From Anaerotignum sp. (lineage in GTDB: Bacteria; Bacillota; Clostridia; Lachnospirales; Anaerotignaceae), in assembly GCF_030625865.1 (NCBI RefSeq), contig NZ_DAOUQB010000011.1:1-64000 (forward strand): a stretch of 64,000 bases of DNA. Reading direction: 5' to 3'. Position 1 is the stretch's first letter. Each line of letters opens with the position of its first letter. Made by a program: the position numbers and the translations under genes. Below the pieces are notes generated by a model that saw only the letters and a program-made list of their open reading frames with translations, did not search any database and was not told the origin of the DNA. Positions 16,261 to 24,929 of the stretch are shown here, piece by piece.

Positions 16261-16705
16261 GAAAAGAAGTCCTAAAATTAGTATCGGTATTGTGTCTATG
16301 GTGGTAATTCTTACTGTTTTGTGTCTTACAATATTTTCTGTTATTACATTGGGCACTGCCATTAACGAAAAGCAATTAGCTGAAAAATCTGCAAGAGCAA
16401 TAGAGAATTATTATCAGGCAGAAACATATTGCAGTGAGATTGCCAATAATATAGGGAAACTTTGGAAAGAAAATAAAAGCAGTTTTCAGTTGCAGGATTT
16501 CGCTAAGGAGAATAATGTGGATTGCCAACTGGAAAAAAATGAGATATACTTTTCATATTGGTGTCCAATTGATGAAAGTCAGGCTCTGTTTGTAACTATT
16601 TCCGTGGGTGATACTTTTTCAATTGAGCGCTGGAGTGTTCAGGCCACCCAAGAATGGGTTGCCAACGAGGATTTACAAGTTTGGGATGGGGAAAGTATTG
16701 AATGA
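16253..16705 (+). CDS. Membrane protein of the pilus-like operon
   Basis: About 150 residues with an N-terminal membrane helix (IGIVSMVVILTVLCLTIFSV) and an outer domain with helical KSARAIENYYQAETYC, then a beta-rich region. The start is GTG 16253 or TTG 16250, both within the end of the preceding gene. It resembles PilX-like or minor-pilin proteins in topology only. The stop overlaps an ATG in the pilT region, so the operon is translationally coupled. Confidence 0.55.
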   Translation: MNEKRSPKISIGIVSMVVILTVLCLTIFSVITLGTAINEKQLAEKSARAIENYYQAETYCSEIANNIGKLWKENKSSFQLQDFAKENNVDCQLEKNEIYFSYWCPIDESQALFVTISVGDTFSIERWSVQATQEWVANEDLQVWDGESIE

Positions 16706-16719
16706 TTAGGGGGCAGCCT

Positions 16720-17793
16720 ATGCTTTCATTTTTAGAAGTAATAAAGCAAACAAAGGAACTTGGTGCATCGGATATTTTTATTGTTGCCGGCAAACCATTG
16801 TCATATAAAAAAGGGAAAATGATCTTTCAGTTAAATGATGAAAAGGTAATGCCCGATTATTCAAAGCAATTGGTGGAAGAGGCTTATAAGTTTGCAAACC
16901 GGGAGCTAAGTCGTTTGTCAGTGGATGGGGATGATGATTTTGCCATTTCTGTTCCCGATTTAGCCAGACTAAGGGTGAATTGCTATAAGCAAAGAGGATC
17001 GTTGGCTGCTGTCCTGCGCATTGTTTCCTATGGAATACCGGATTATCAGGCTATTGGAATACCGGAAGAAGTTGTGAATTTAGCAACAAAGCAAAAGGGG
17101 TTGATCCTAGTAACAGGTTCTGCGGGAAATGGCAAATCTACAACTCTAGCTTGTATCTTGCAAAGGATTAATGAGACAAGAAGCGATCATATTATAACCT
17201 TGGAGGACCCCATAGAGTTTTTATATCGCAATGAGGAATCCATTGTTAGCCAGCGGGAAGTCGGTCTGGATACAGCGAATTTTGTTTCTGCCCTACGCTC
17301 CAGTTTAAGGCAATCCCCGGATGTTATTTTAGTTGGAGAAATGAGAGATTATGAAACGATACAAATTGCCATGACTGCTGCGGAAACAGGCCATCTCATT
17401 CTCTCTACCCTTCATACGGTGGGGGCCGTCAATACCATTGACCGTATTATAGATATTTTTCCGCCAAATCAGCAACAACAGGTGCGTGTTCAGTTGTCAA
17501 TGGTACTACAAACTGTGGTTTCTCAGCAATTGATTCCTACTGTGGATGGCACATTGATTCCTGTTTTTGAAATAATGCATATGAACAATGCTGTTCGTAA
17601 TATGATTCGAGAATCTAAGGTGTATCAAATAGAATCAGTAATTGGAATGTCAGGTGCAGAAGGCATGGTTTCTATGGATAGTAGTTTATATGAACTTGTC
17701 ACAAGTGGAAAAATAACCGTAGAAACGGCATTACAGTATGCCCTTCATCCGGAGCTTTTGGAAAAACGCCTTCGTTTGAATCAGAAACGGTAA
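16720..17793 (+). CDS. pilT: PilT-type retraction ATPase
   Basis: A 357-residue GspE/PilT-family ATPase. Elements are an N-terminal PilT domain (LGASDIFIVAGKPLSYKKG), Walker A GSAGNGKST at about 133, an Asp box ITLEDPIEFLY, Walker B DVILVGEMRD near 201, the His box TGHLILSTLHT, and a C-terminal IRESKVYQIESVI segment close to the PilT hallmark. The order and length fit PilT, which drives retraction, and not PilB/GspE, which is longer and carries a Cys4 zinc motif. ATG 16720 has TAGGGGG six bases upstream. It is the last gene of the operon. Confidence 0.88.
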   Translation: MLSFLEVIKQTKELGASDIFIVAGKPLSYKKGKMIFQLNDEKVMPDYSKQLVEEAYKFANRELSRLSVDGDDDFAISVPDLARLRVNCYKQRGSLAAVLRIVSYGIPDYQAIGIPEEVVNLATKQKGLILVTGSAGNGKSTTLACILQRINETRSDHIITLEDPIEFLYRNEESIVSQREVGLDTANFVSALRSSLRQSPDVILVGEMRDYETIQIAMTAAETGHLILSTLHTVGAVNTIDRIIDIFPPNQQQQVRVQLSMVLQTVVSQQLIPTVDGTLIPVFEIMHMNNAVRNMIRESKVYQIESVIGMSGAEGMVSMDSSLYELVTSGKITVETALQYALHPELLEKRLRLNQKR

Positions 17794-17958
17794 GGCGGCG
17801 GTCTCATATAAAACGGTGTTTCTTTATTAAATTGCGTAACAAGTAACAATGTTCTGCTAAGAAGCAGGTTCCCTCACTGATTAAAATAAAAACTAAAATG
17901 CGTACTACAATATTTAAACGATTTAAATTAGATAAGTGCCAGGTAAACAAGGAGAGGG

Positions 17959-19236
17959 ATGTATTTTTTCATATTATTTATTGCATGGATATTTTTCAAA
18001 TGGTGGAGGACAAAAAGGGGGAGACAGGTGAACGAAGAATTTAGAGTAACTTTGTTTGGAGAGTTTACAGTTGAATATGGTGACAGCATTATTTCCGATC
18101 AAACGAACCGCTCGAAAAAGGTGTGGACACTGCTGGAATATCTTATTGTGCATAGAAAGCGCTTTGTTTCTCAAGATGAGTTGATAGAATTACTTTGGCC
18201 GGAGAGCAATTCTCGTGATCCAATCAATACTTTAAAGGTGTTGATGCATCGTGTTCGTGACACTTTAGATGATTTGGATTTTGCAAATAGCCGACAAATG
18301 ATATTATATCGCAATGGAGCCTATGGATGGAATCAAGATTATAAATGTATTATGGACGCAGATGAATTTCAAAGGCTTATTTATGAAAGCGAACAGGAAA
18401 CAGAGGATATTTCCAGGAAAATGTCTTTGCTGCTACAAGCCGAAAATTTATATCAAGGTCATTTTTTGCAAAAAAAATCATCGGAAGGCTGGGTTATACC
18501 AATAGCCACCTATTATCGTTCTTTGTATAATCGGGTGGTGACGGAACTGGCTAAAATCCTTTTGGAACATAAAAAGTATGATCAAATATCTTCTGTTTGT
18601 CAAAAAGCCATTGGATTGGAACCCTATGAGGAACAGTTGTATATTTATTTAATTCAAGTGTTAATTTGTACCGGACAATTGGAGAAGGCTTTGGATTTAT
18701 ATCATCATGTGACTGAGTTGTTTATGAGGGAGCTGGGAGTGAGTCCTTCTGAGGAACTTTTGGCTTTATATAAGGACGTTGTGAAGACAATAAAGACGCC
18801 AGAGTTGGATTTGAATGTTATAAAAAACAAGTTGGATGAAAGCAAGGGAGAAATTGGATGTGTTTTTTGTGAATATGAGTTTTTTAAACTTGTTTACCAT
18901 TTAGAGTCTCGAAGTATAGGGCGAACTGGAGATTCATCTACGTTATGTTTAATTTCCGTGGTGGATCAAAATTTAATTAGTATTCCATCCAGGAGAGTTT
19001 TGAATCGAGCCATGGATGCCTTAAAAACAACGGTTCAGTTTAACGTACGAAGTGGAGATGTGTTTGCCAGGTACAGTGTAAATCAATACTTGATTATGTT
19101 GCCTAATACCAATAGTGAATCGGCAAATATGGTTGCGCAGAGATTATTGAAAACTTTTCGAAGAGAATTTCCCAATATTCAGATTGTTTTAAAATATTCC
19201 ATTCAGCAAATAACACCCAGTGCAGATCGCCAATAA
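17959..19236 (+). CDS. BTAD/SARP-like regulator with degenerate GGDEF tail
   Basis: 425 residues. A hydrophobic segment at 3-16 (FFILFIAWIFFKWW) is followed by basic residues. An OmpR-like winged helix then spans about 25-120 (SQDELIELLWPESNSRDPIN), a BTAD helical domain 120-275, and a C-terminal part of about 285-420 with GGDEF topology. Where GGDEF should be, it reads RYSVNQYLIMLP, so it is probably not a cyclase. A GTG at 18028 with AGGGGGAGA upstream would start the protein as NEEFRVTLFGEF and drop the hydrophobic segment; the true start is open. It follows pilT by 165 bases and may control that operon. Confidence 0.75.
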   Translation: MYFFILFIAWIFFKWWRTKRGRQVNEEFRVTLFGEFTVEYGDSIISDQTNRSKKVWTLLEYLIVHRKRFVSQDELIELLWPESNSRDPINTLKVLMHRVRDTLDDLDFANSRQMILYRNGAYGWNQDYKCIMDADEFQRLIYESEQETEDISRKMSLLLQAENLYQGHFLQKKSSEGWVIPIATYYRSLYNRVVTELAKILLEHKKYDQISSVCQKAIGLEPYEEQLYIYLIQVLICTGQLEKALDLYHHVTELFMRELGVSPSEELLALYKDVVKTIKTPELDLNVIKNKLDESKGEIGCVFCEYEFFKLVYHLESRSIGRTGDSSTLCLISVVDQNLISIPSRRVLNRAMDALKTTVQFNVRSGDVFARYSVNQYLIMLPNTNSESANMVAQRLLKTFRREFPNIQIVLKYSIQQITPSADRQ

Positions 19237-19420
19237 ATAATTTCATGCAAAGTTATGTGAAAATATGAAAATTTTACAATAAGAATAAGAAACCTATTTG
19301 TTTTTATACAAGTTAATTGTAGAAAGTTATGACTTATGAAGGAGTAGATAGTGGATCCTGATAAAAAGATATAAATTGCATTTTGGATCGTGAGTAAATC
19401 TTAAATATAGCTCATATGGG

Positions 19421-19460
19421 AAATCCTTCTATGGAAAGAAAAGCCATGGGAGGATTTTGT
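19421..19460 (+). terminator. Hairpin with weak T-run after the BTAD gene
   Basis: AAATCCTTCTATGG (19421-19434) pairs with CCATGGGAGGATTT over about 13 positions, then TTGTTATT. It is a probable terminator for the BTAD gene; an attenuator for the AraC gene is also possible. The rest of the 308-base gap 19237-19544 shows no gene. Confidence 0.5.
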
Positions 19461-19544
19461 TATTCAAAAAAAGCAATATCTTGCAAGAAAAAAACGAGGG
19501 TATGTGGTAAACTTCATAAAAATTACTAGAAAGGAGGAAATCCA

Positions 19545-20360
19545 TTGAAAGAAATAAGAACAGTTAAATTTGATACTGAGCTCAAGGTGGAAGCCTATCA
19601 TTTTCAAGGAATTATGCAAAAATTTCCCAACCACTTTCATGATTATTATGTAATTGGATTTATCGAAAGGGGAAGCAGGCATTTATTTTGTAAAAACAAG
19701 GATTATACCATAGAGCCGGGGGATCTGTTGCTGTTCAACCCCGGAGATAACCATACCTGTGAACAAATTGATGGTAAAACCTTAGATTACCGCTGTATCA
19801 ATATTCAGCCGAAAATTATGAGAAAGATTATTTGTGAGATAACAGGTCAGGAGGATTTGCCTTATTTTGCAACACCTGTGGTGTTTCATAGTGAATTGTT
19901 TCCTATGCTAAAGGAGTTGCATTTGATTATCATGCAGGAAGAGAAAGATTTCAGAAAGGAAGAAATATTTTTTTTGCTTTTAGAGCAGTTGATTGAAGAG
20001 TATACTGACAAAATGCTATCATCAAAAGCAGAGCAAAGCGTGGAAGTGAAAGCAATATGTGAGTTTTTGGAGAAAAATCATAGGAACAACATCATGCTAA
20101 ATGATTTATGTGATTTGACCGGACTAAGTAAATATTATTTAATACGATTTTTTACAAAGGAAAAAGGAATTTCGCCTTATAGCTATCTGGAGACCATTCG
20201 CATAGACAAAGCGAAAAAGCTCTTGGAGCAAGGTGTTTTGCCAATTGATGTGGCGTTTCAAACCGGTTTTAGTGATCAAAGCCATTTTTCAAATTTTTTT
20301 AAGAAATTCATAGGTCTGACTCCAAAACAATATGGAAACATATTTAAGGATAAGGGGTAG
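19545..20360 (+). CDS. AraC-family transcriptional regulator
   Basis: 271 residues. An N-terminal cupin (FPNHFHDYYVIGFIERGSR, EPGDLLLFNPGDNHTC) is the ligand sensor. Two C-terminal HTH motifs at about 165-265 (NDLCDLTGLSKYYLIRFFTK and VAFQTGFSDQSHFSNFFKK) bind DNA. TTG start with AAGGAGG seven bases upstream. It precedes an EamA exporter and a DUF2000 gene in the same direction and probably controls them, with a small molecule exported by EamA as inducer. The ligand is unknown. Confidence 0.88.
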   Translation: MKEIRTVKFDTELKVEAYHFQGIMQKFPNHFHDYYVIGFIERGSRHLFCKNKDYTIEPGDLLLFNPGDNHTCEQIDGKTLDYRCINIQPKIMRKIICEITGQEDLPYFATPVVFHSELFPMLKELHLIIMQEEKDFRKEEIFFLLLEQLIEEYTDKMLSSKAEQSVEVKAICEFLEKNHRNNIMLNDLCDLTGLSKYYLIRFFTKEKGISPYSYLETIRIDKAKKLLEQGVLPIDVAFQTGFSDQSHFSNFFKKFIGLTPKQYGNIFKDKG

Positions 20361-20387
20361 TTAACTATGAATGCAGAGGAGATTATT

Positions 20388-21302
20388 ATGGATAAAAATA
20401 AAGAAGTTGGTGGACATGTGTTGTCCATGATTACCATTTTAATTTGGGGGACTACTTTTATATCAACAAAGGTGCTATTAAAGGCATTTACCCCCATTGA
20501 AATACTTTTTTTGCGCTTTACAATTGGATTGTTTGCATTGTCAGTGGCTTATCCTCACAGGCTTAAAATTAGTGAGAGAAAACAAGAACTGTATTTTGCC
20601 GCTGCGGGTTTATGTGGCGTTACACTTTATTTTTTATTAGAAAATATTGCATTAACGTATACATTTGCTTCTAATGTTGGCGTTATTGTTTCAGTTGCGC
20701 CCTTTTTTACTGCGCTGTTTGCCCATTTGTTTTTAGATGGTGAAAAGCTGAAAATACAATTTTTTGTGGGTTTCCTTGTTGCTTTAGTGGGGATTTTTTT
20801 GATTAGCTTTAACGGTTTTCATGTTCTAAAGTTAAACCCTTATGGAGATATCTTGGCTGTTTTTGCATCTGCAGTCTGGGCCATCTATTCAATCTTAATT
20901 AAGAAAATCAGTGAGTTTCAATATAACACAATACAAACAACTCGTAGAATTTTCTTCTACGGACTTGTTTTTATGATACCAACCCTATATATTTTTAAAT
21001 TTAACCCAGATATTCATTTGCTTATTCAGCCTGTAAATTTATTCAATATATTATTTTTAGGATTGGGTGCCTCGGCGGTATGCTTTGCCACTTGGAGCGT
21101 AGCGGTTAAAATATTAGGCGCAGTAAAAACAAGTGTATATATTTATGCAGTTCCTGTTGTAACGGTTGTTACATCTATCATTATTTTAAACGAAAAGGTC
21201 ACTGCTACAGCAGTATTGGGAATTTTACTTACATTGGCTGGGCTGTTTATTTCACAGAACAAAATTGTATTAAAGAGAGAGGGAGTCCTACAAAATGAAT
21301 GA
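20388..21302 (+). CDS. DMT-superfamily transporter (EamA)
   Basis: About 304 residues with ten predicted membrane helices in two EamA repeats (MITILIWGTTFISTKVLL and GDILAVFASAVWAIYSILIK). Family members export amino acids, amines or metabolites. ATG 20388 is preferred since GAGGAG lies six bases upstream; ATG 20367 is the alternative. It ends eight bases inside the DUF2000 gene, so the two are coupled. Confidence 0.88.
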   Translation: MDKNKEVGGHVLSMITILIWGTTFISTKVLLKAFTPIEILFLRFTIGLFALSVAYPHRLKISERKQELYFAAAGLCGVTLYFLLENIALTYTFASNVGVIVSVAPFFTALFAHLFLDGEKLKIQFFVGFLVALVGIFLISFNGFHVLKLNPYGDILAVFASAVWAIYSILIKKISEFQYNTIQTTRRIFFYGLVFMIPTLYIFKFNPDIHLLIQPVNLFNILFLGLGASAVCFATWSVAVKILGAVKTSVYIYAVPVVTVVTSIIILNEKVTATAVLGILLTLAGLFISQNKIVLKREGVLQNE

Positions 21303-21717
21303 TTCCGCCATGAAATGTGTTATGATAATTGATTCAGAATTGCCAATGGGTGTCATAGCCAATACCTCTGCTATTTTAGGGGTAACGTTAGGGAAGTATA
21401 CTCCTGAAAATGTGGGAAGAGATGTTACAGATGCTACAGGCAAAAAACATTTAGGAATTATAACAACGCCAATTGCAATGTTAAAAGGCAATAAGGACAT
21501 ATTAAAGGAATTAAGGGAACGGTTATATGCGCCTGAGTTTCATGAGTTAGTGGTTGTTGATTTTTCTGACGTGGCGCAAAGCTGTAATTTGTACAGTGAG
21601 TATATTACCAAAGCAGCAGGCATACCGGAAAGAGAACATACTTATTTGGGAGTTGCAATTTATGGAGGAAAGAAAAAGGTTAATAAATTGACGGGATTTA
21701 TGCCCTTACTAAGATAA
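21295..21717 (+). CDS. DUF2000 family protein
   Basis: 140 residues, full length for DUF2000: CVMIIDSELPMGVIANTSA at the start, GKKHLGIITTPIAMLKG in the middle and a GVAIYGGKKKVNKLTGFMPLL end. Structural relatives adopt a peptidyl-tRNA hydrolase-like fold, but function is unknown. It overlaps the EamA exporter gene, and AraC-EamA-DUF2000 forms a unit that suggests a shared substrate. Confidence 0.82.
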   Translation: MNDSAMKCVMIIDSELPMGVIANTSAILGVTLGKYTPENVGRDVTDATGKKHLGIITTPIAMLKGNKDILKELRERLYAPEFHELVVVDFSDVAQSCNLYSEYITKAAGIPEREHTYLGVAIYGGKKKVNKLTGFMPLLR

Positions 21718-21772
21718 TAAGTTTTGTTTATATGTTTTGGGAGACCATAGAATTTTACTGAAACTGGAGAAT

Positions 21773-21821
21773 AAAAAACCCCTTTTATTTGGCAGAAGAT
21801 TTGCCATAAAAAAGGGTTTTT
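21773..21821. terminator. Bidirectional terminator between DUF2000 and rrf2
   Basis: AAAACCCCTTTTAT pairs with ATAAAAAAGGGTTTT and an inner TTGGCAGAAGATTTGCC loop. T-runs lie on both strands. Confidence 0.8.
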
Positions 21822-21915
21822 CATACTTAAGGCGATAGAATGTAAGAAGTTTTTTCTTGTTTCTTGACTTTTATAGGATTTTCAAAAAAAAGCTCAAAAG
21901 TTTCCTTGAATGGAC

Positions 21916-22353
21916 TTATTTATTGTTCCTAGGGTTTCCTAATTCTTTTTCCAAATATTCTTCTGCCATACTCTCTAACGTTGTATTATCTACAACCTCA
22001 TCCAAAGCATTTTTCATTCGCTTCCAAAGAGAAAGGGATACGCAACTGTCAGAGTTAGGGCAGGTGGGCGAGTCTACACAAGACACAGGGGAAAGAGAGC
22101 CTTCCAAGACCTGTAAAATTTCCCCGACTGTAATTTCTTTTGGATGGCGAGAAAGGATATACCCGCCTTGTGCTCCTCGAAAGCTTTTTACCAACCCTGC
22201 TTTGGTAAGAGGATTGATGATCTGTTCTAAATATTTTTCTGAAATTTGCTGCTCGTTGGCAATGGTTTTTAAGGAAAGGGTTCCCTTTTCGTAATGAATT
22301 GCCAACGAAAGCATTAGGCGAATACCGTAACGCCCTTTGGTTGAAATTTTCAT
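21916..22353 (-). CDS. Rrf2/IscR-family regulator with Fe-S ligand cysteines
   Basis: 145 residues. A winged helix occupies the N-terminal half (KGRYGIRLMLSLAIHYEKG, IANEQQISEKYLEQIINPL, GGYILSRHPKEITVGEIL). The cluster-binding loop is CVDSPTCPNSDSC, giving CX5CX5C as in IscR. It is therefore a likely [2Fe-2S]-sensing regulator, but no isc, suf or cysteine-synthesis gene is in the window. It is the second gene after ybaK on the minus strand, with GAGGTGAAAAA before ATG at the end of ybaK. Confidence 0.87.
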   Translation of the reverse strand: MKISTKGRYGIRLMLSLAIHYEKGTLSLKTIANEQQISEKYLEQIINPLTKAGLVKSFRGAQGGYILSRHPKEITVGEILQVLEGSLSPVSCVDSPTCPNSDSCVSLSLWKRMKNALDEVVDNTTLESMAEEYLEKELGNPRNNK

Positions 22354-22363
22354 TTTTTCACCT

Positions 22364-22837
22364 CTATTCTTCCCAGCCTTTACAGATATCTACCCATTCA
22401 TTGCATTTTCCGAAGTGAAATAATTCGTCACAAGTTAATTCGATGGCGGAGTTGCTACTACCTGCAGCGGGAAAAACGGTTTCAAAACGTTTCATTGAGA
22501 CATCCGCAAATGCTTTTGTGCCTTCGGGCAGAGCAAAAGGGCAAACACCTCCAACAGCATGTCCGGTGGCTTCCAGGGTTTCATCCGGTGTAAGCATTTT
22601 TGCCTTTAAACCAAAGGTATCTTTAAATTTTCTATTATCAATTTTGGCATCACCTGCAACTGCAATGACAATAGGCCCTTCTTTTGACATGAGACAAAGG
22701 GTTTTAGAGATGCGTGCAGGAATAACTCCAACTGCTTGCGCTGCCAATTCAACAGTAGCGCTGGATGTTGTAAATTCTAATACTTCATGAGGGCAATTCA
22801 TTTCTTTAAAGTATGCCCTTACTTTATCAATGGACAT
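22364..22837 (-). CDS. YbaK/EbsC-type aminoacyl-tRNA deacylase
   Basis: 157 residues of the YbaK/ProX superfamily. Motifs are ATVELAAQAVGVIPARISKT, a catalytic-region Lys in GDAKIDNRKFK, and AVGGVCPFALPEG, then SNSAIELTCDELFHF. Family members hydrolyse mischarged Cys-tRNA(Pro) or Ala-tRNA(Pro) in trans. It is transcribed ahead of the Rrf2 gene with a 10-base gap. A link between tRNA proofreading and the Fe-S regulator is not obvious. Confidence 0.85.
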   Translation of the reverse strand: MSIDKVRAYFKEMNCPHEVLEFTTSSATVELAAQAVGVIPARISKTLCLMSKEGPIVIAVAGDAKIDNRKFKDTFGLKAKMLTPDETLEATGHAVGGVCPFALPEGTKAFADVSMKRFETVFPAAGSSNSAIELTCDELFHFGKCNEWVDICKGWEE

Positions 22838-23190
22838 AATAATTACAGCTCCTTTATGACATTATATAAAATTATACAATTAAATCATAGCAGAAAGCAG
22901 GGGATTTTGCAAGGAAATGGGAGGGAAAAAACTATTGTCATGTAAGGAGCCATATGATATACTTTTCAACGTGCAAAATAAAAAGTATGTAATTGAGCAG
23001 TTTTATTGCGTTTTTGTGGATTTTTAGGGGAGACTCATTTCATTTGATTATGGAAAAAATGAGCTTCCTACAATATGACAAACCCCAATAAATCTAATAA
23101 TATCACTACAAAAATTTGTGATTTGAAAAGGTATTATTTATGCAAAGTCTTGTTTTACCATGCGAGAGACAGAGCAATAATACGAATATT

Positions 23191-23230
23191 GAAGCGTATA
23201 CACTCCCCGTGTGTAGCGCTTCATTTTTTT
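23191..23230 (+). terminator. Terminator hairpin upstream of the dlt promoter
   Basis: GAAGCGTATACAC pairs with GTGTGTAGCGCTTC around CTCCCC, followed by seven T residues. It faces plus, yet no plus-strand gene lies between ybaK and this point, so it must end an untranslated RNA or attenuate a longer dlt leader. The 574-base gap 22838-23411 otherwise holds only the dlt promoter and a low-quality ORF. Confidence 0.7.
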
Positions 23231-23322
23231 AAAATAAGTCGGTTAGCATTTGATTTTTCTCGTCCCCGGGATTTTTCATTTGTTTGGATTTTTGAAAGAT
23301 TACGCCGTTTTGCTCTCTTGTC

Positions 23323-23351
23323 TTGACGAGGAATAATCAAAATGCTATACT
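23323..23351 (+). promoter_or_regulatory. Promoter of the dlt-like operon
   Basis: TTGACG (23323-23328), exactly 17 bases, TATACT (23346-23351). It lies 60 bases before the dltA start and downstream of the terminator hairpin. Confidence 0.75.
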
Positions 23352-23411
23352 CAAAATCGAGTTATTCCTGTTATTTACAGTGGAACACCTTTTATGGATC
23401 GAGGAGAAAAT

Positions 23412-24929
23412 ATGATTAGAAATGTTTTGGAATATTTAGAGGCAATAGCCGCAAAATTTCCTGGAAAAATAGCCTTTTCCGGTAAGGAAGAATCCCTTTC
23501 TTTTCAAGAACTATTGACTCTTAGCAAGAAGATAGGAACTTTTTTATTGAAATATGGAAAAAGAAATGCGCCGGTGGCAGTTATGATGGAAAAAACACCT
23601 TCCTCCGTGGCTGCTTTTCTGGGCTGTGCGTACAGCGGTAATTTTTACACGCCTATTGATTCTTTGATGCCAAAGGAGCGAGTTCTTTCCATATTTCAGA
23701 CTTTACATCCCCAAGTGCTTCTGATAGATGAGAAGAGCAAAAAGGCAGCAACTTACTTGGGATACGAGGGGGAAATGATTGTATTTGAAGAAATCGTGGA
23801 AACCAAGGTGGATGAAGAAGCCTTAGAAAAGGTTCGCAAAACTGCTATCGATGCGGATCCTCTGTATGCTTTATTTACATCGGGTTCCACGGGGATACCA
23901 AAAGGGGTGGTTATTACTCACCAATCTGTCATCAACTTAACAGAATGGTATACGGAAACTTTTGATATTTCAGATAAAGAAATTATAGGGAATCAAGCAC
24001 CTTTTTATTTTGATTCTTCTGTCAAAGATATTTATGCTGTTTTAAAAACAGGTGCCACTATGGAAATTATTCCGAAGCAGTTGTTTTCGTTTCCCATGAA
24101 GCTGATGGAATATGTGGCAGAAAAAAAAGTGAATTATGTAGATTGGGTACCTTCCGCCTTCTGTATTGTTGCAAACACAGGGGCATTAGAAAAAGTCGCC
24201 CCAGAATCTTTGAAAAAAATTGCTTTTTGTGGTGAAATTATGCCCACAAAGCAGTATAATATGTGGCGGGCAAAATATCCGAATGCTCTTTTTGCAAATA
24301 TTTATGGTCCTACAGAGACGACTGTGGATTGCACGTATTATATTGTTGACAGGGAATTTGCAGACGATGAACCTTTGCCCATTGGATTCCCTTGCAGAAA
24401 TACGGATATTTTTATATTAAATGGGGATCATTTGGCAAGAGAGGGAGAAACGGGGGAACTTTGCGTCCGTGGTAGATGTCTTGCACCTGGGTATTATAAT
24501 AACCCAGAGAAAACAGATGAAGCTTTCATTCAAAATCCCTTGAATCCCCATTATCCGGAAAAGATATATAAAACTGGGGATGTGGCAAAGTATAACGAAT
24601 ATGGGGAAATTGTTTTTTTGGCAAGAAAAGACCATCAAATTAAACATATGGGCCATCGCATTGAGTTGGGAGAAGTTGAAGCGGCAGTGAATTCCATTGA
24701 TTTGGTGGCAAGCGGTGCATGTATTTATGATACGGATAGCCAGAAAATTGTATTGTTCTATTGTGGTCAGGAGGCAACACAACGCTATATTCTTGGCAAA
24801 TTACGGGATAAGGTGCCCAAATATATGTTTCCCAACATTATGATTTTGTTGGAGGAAATGCCTCATACTTTAAATGGAAAGATAGACAGGTTGCGCCTTA
24901 AGGAGTATTATGATAAAAAAGATGATTGA
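23412..24929 (+). CDS. dltA: DltA-like amino-acid adenylating ligase
   Basis: 505 residues of the AMP-forming adenylation family. Core motifs are LFTSGSTGIPKG near 153, ANIYGPTETTVDCTY near 296, YKTGDVAKY near 390 and the C-terminal catalytic Lys in PHTLNGKIDRLRL. By family and context it activates an amino acid, classically D-alanine, and loads it on the DltC carrier. Start at 23412 follows GAGGAGAAAAT; an in-frame ATG at 23394 has no site. The binding-pocket residues were not compared, so specificity for D-alanine is assumed. The stop lies 20 bases inside the GNAT gene. Confidence 0.85.
   Translation: MIRNVLEYLEAIAAKFPGKIAFSGKEESLSFQELLTLSKKIGTFLLKYGKRNAPVAVMMEKTPSSVAAFLGCAYSGNFYTPIDSLMPKERVLSIFQTLHPQVLLIDEKSKKAATYLGYEGEMIVFEEIVETKVDEEALEKVRKTAIDADPLYALFTSGSTGIPKGVVITHQSVINLTEWYTETFDISDKEIIGNQAPFYFDSSVKDIYAVLKTGATMEIIPKQLFSFPMKLMEYVAEKKVNYVDWVPSAFCIVANTGALEKVAPESLKKIAFCGEIMPTKQYNMWRAKYPNALFANIYGPTETTVDCTYYIVDREFADDEPLPIGFPCRNTDIFILNGDHLAREGETGELCVRGRCLAPGYYNNPEKTDEAFIQNPLNPHYPEKIYKTGDVAKYNEYGEIVFLARKDHQIKHMGHRIELGEVEAAVNSIDLVASGACIYDTDSQKIVLFYCGQEATQRYILGKLRDKVPKYMFPNIMILLEEMPHTLNGKIDRLRLKEYYDKKDD

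Noticed and set aside
23075-23326. 83-codon ORF before dltA
   Set aside because: No ribosome site, unlikely composition, and it crosses a terminator hairpin and ends at the promoter.
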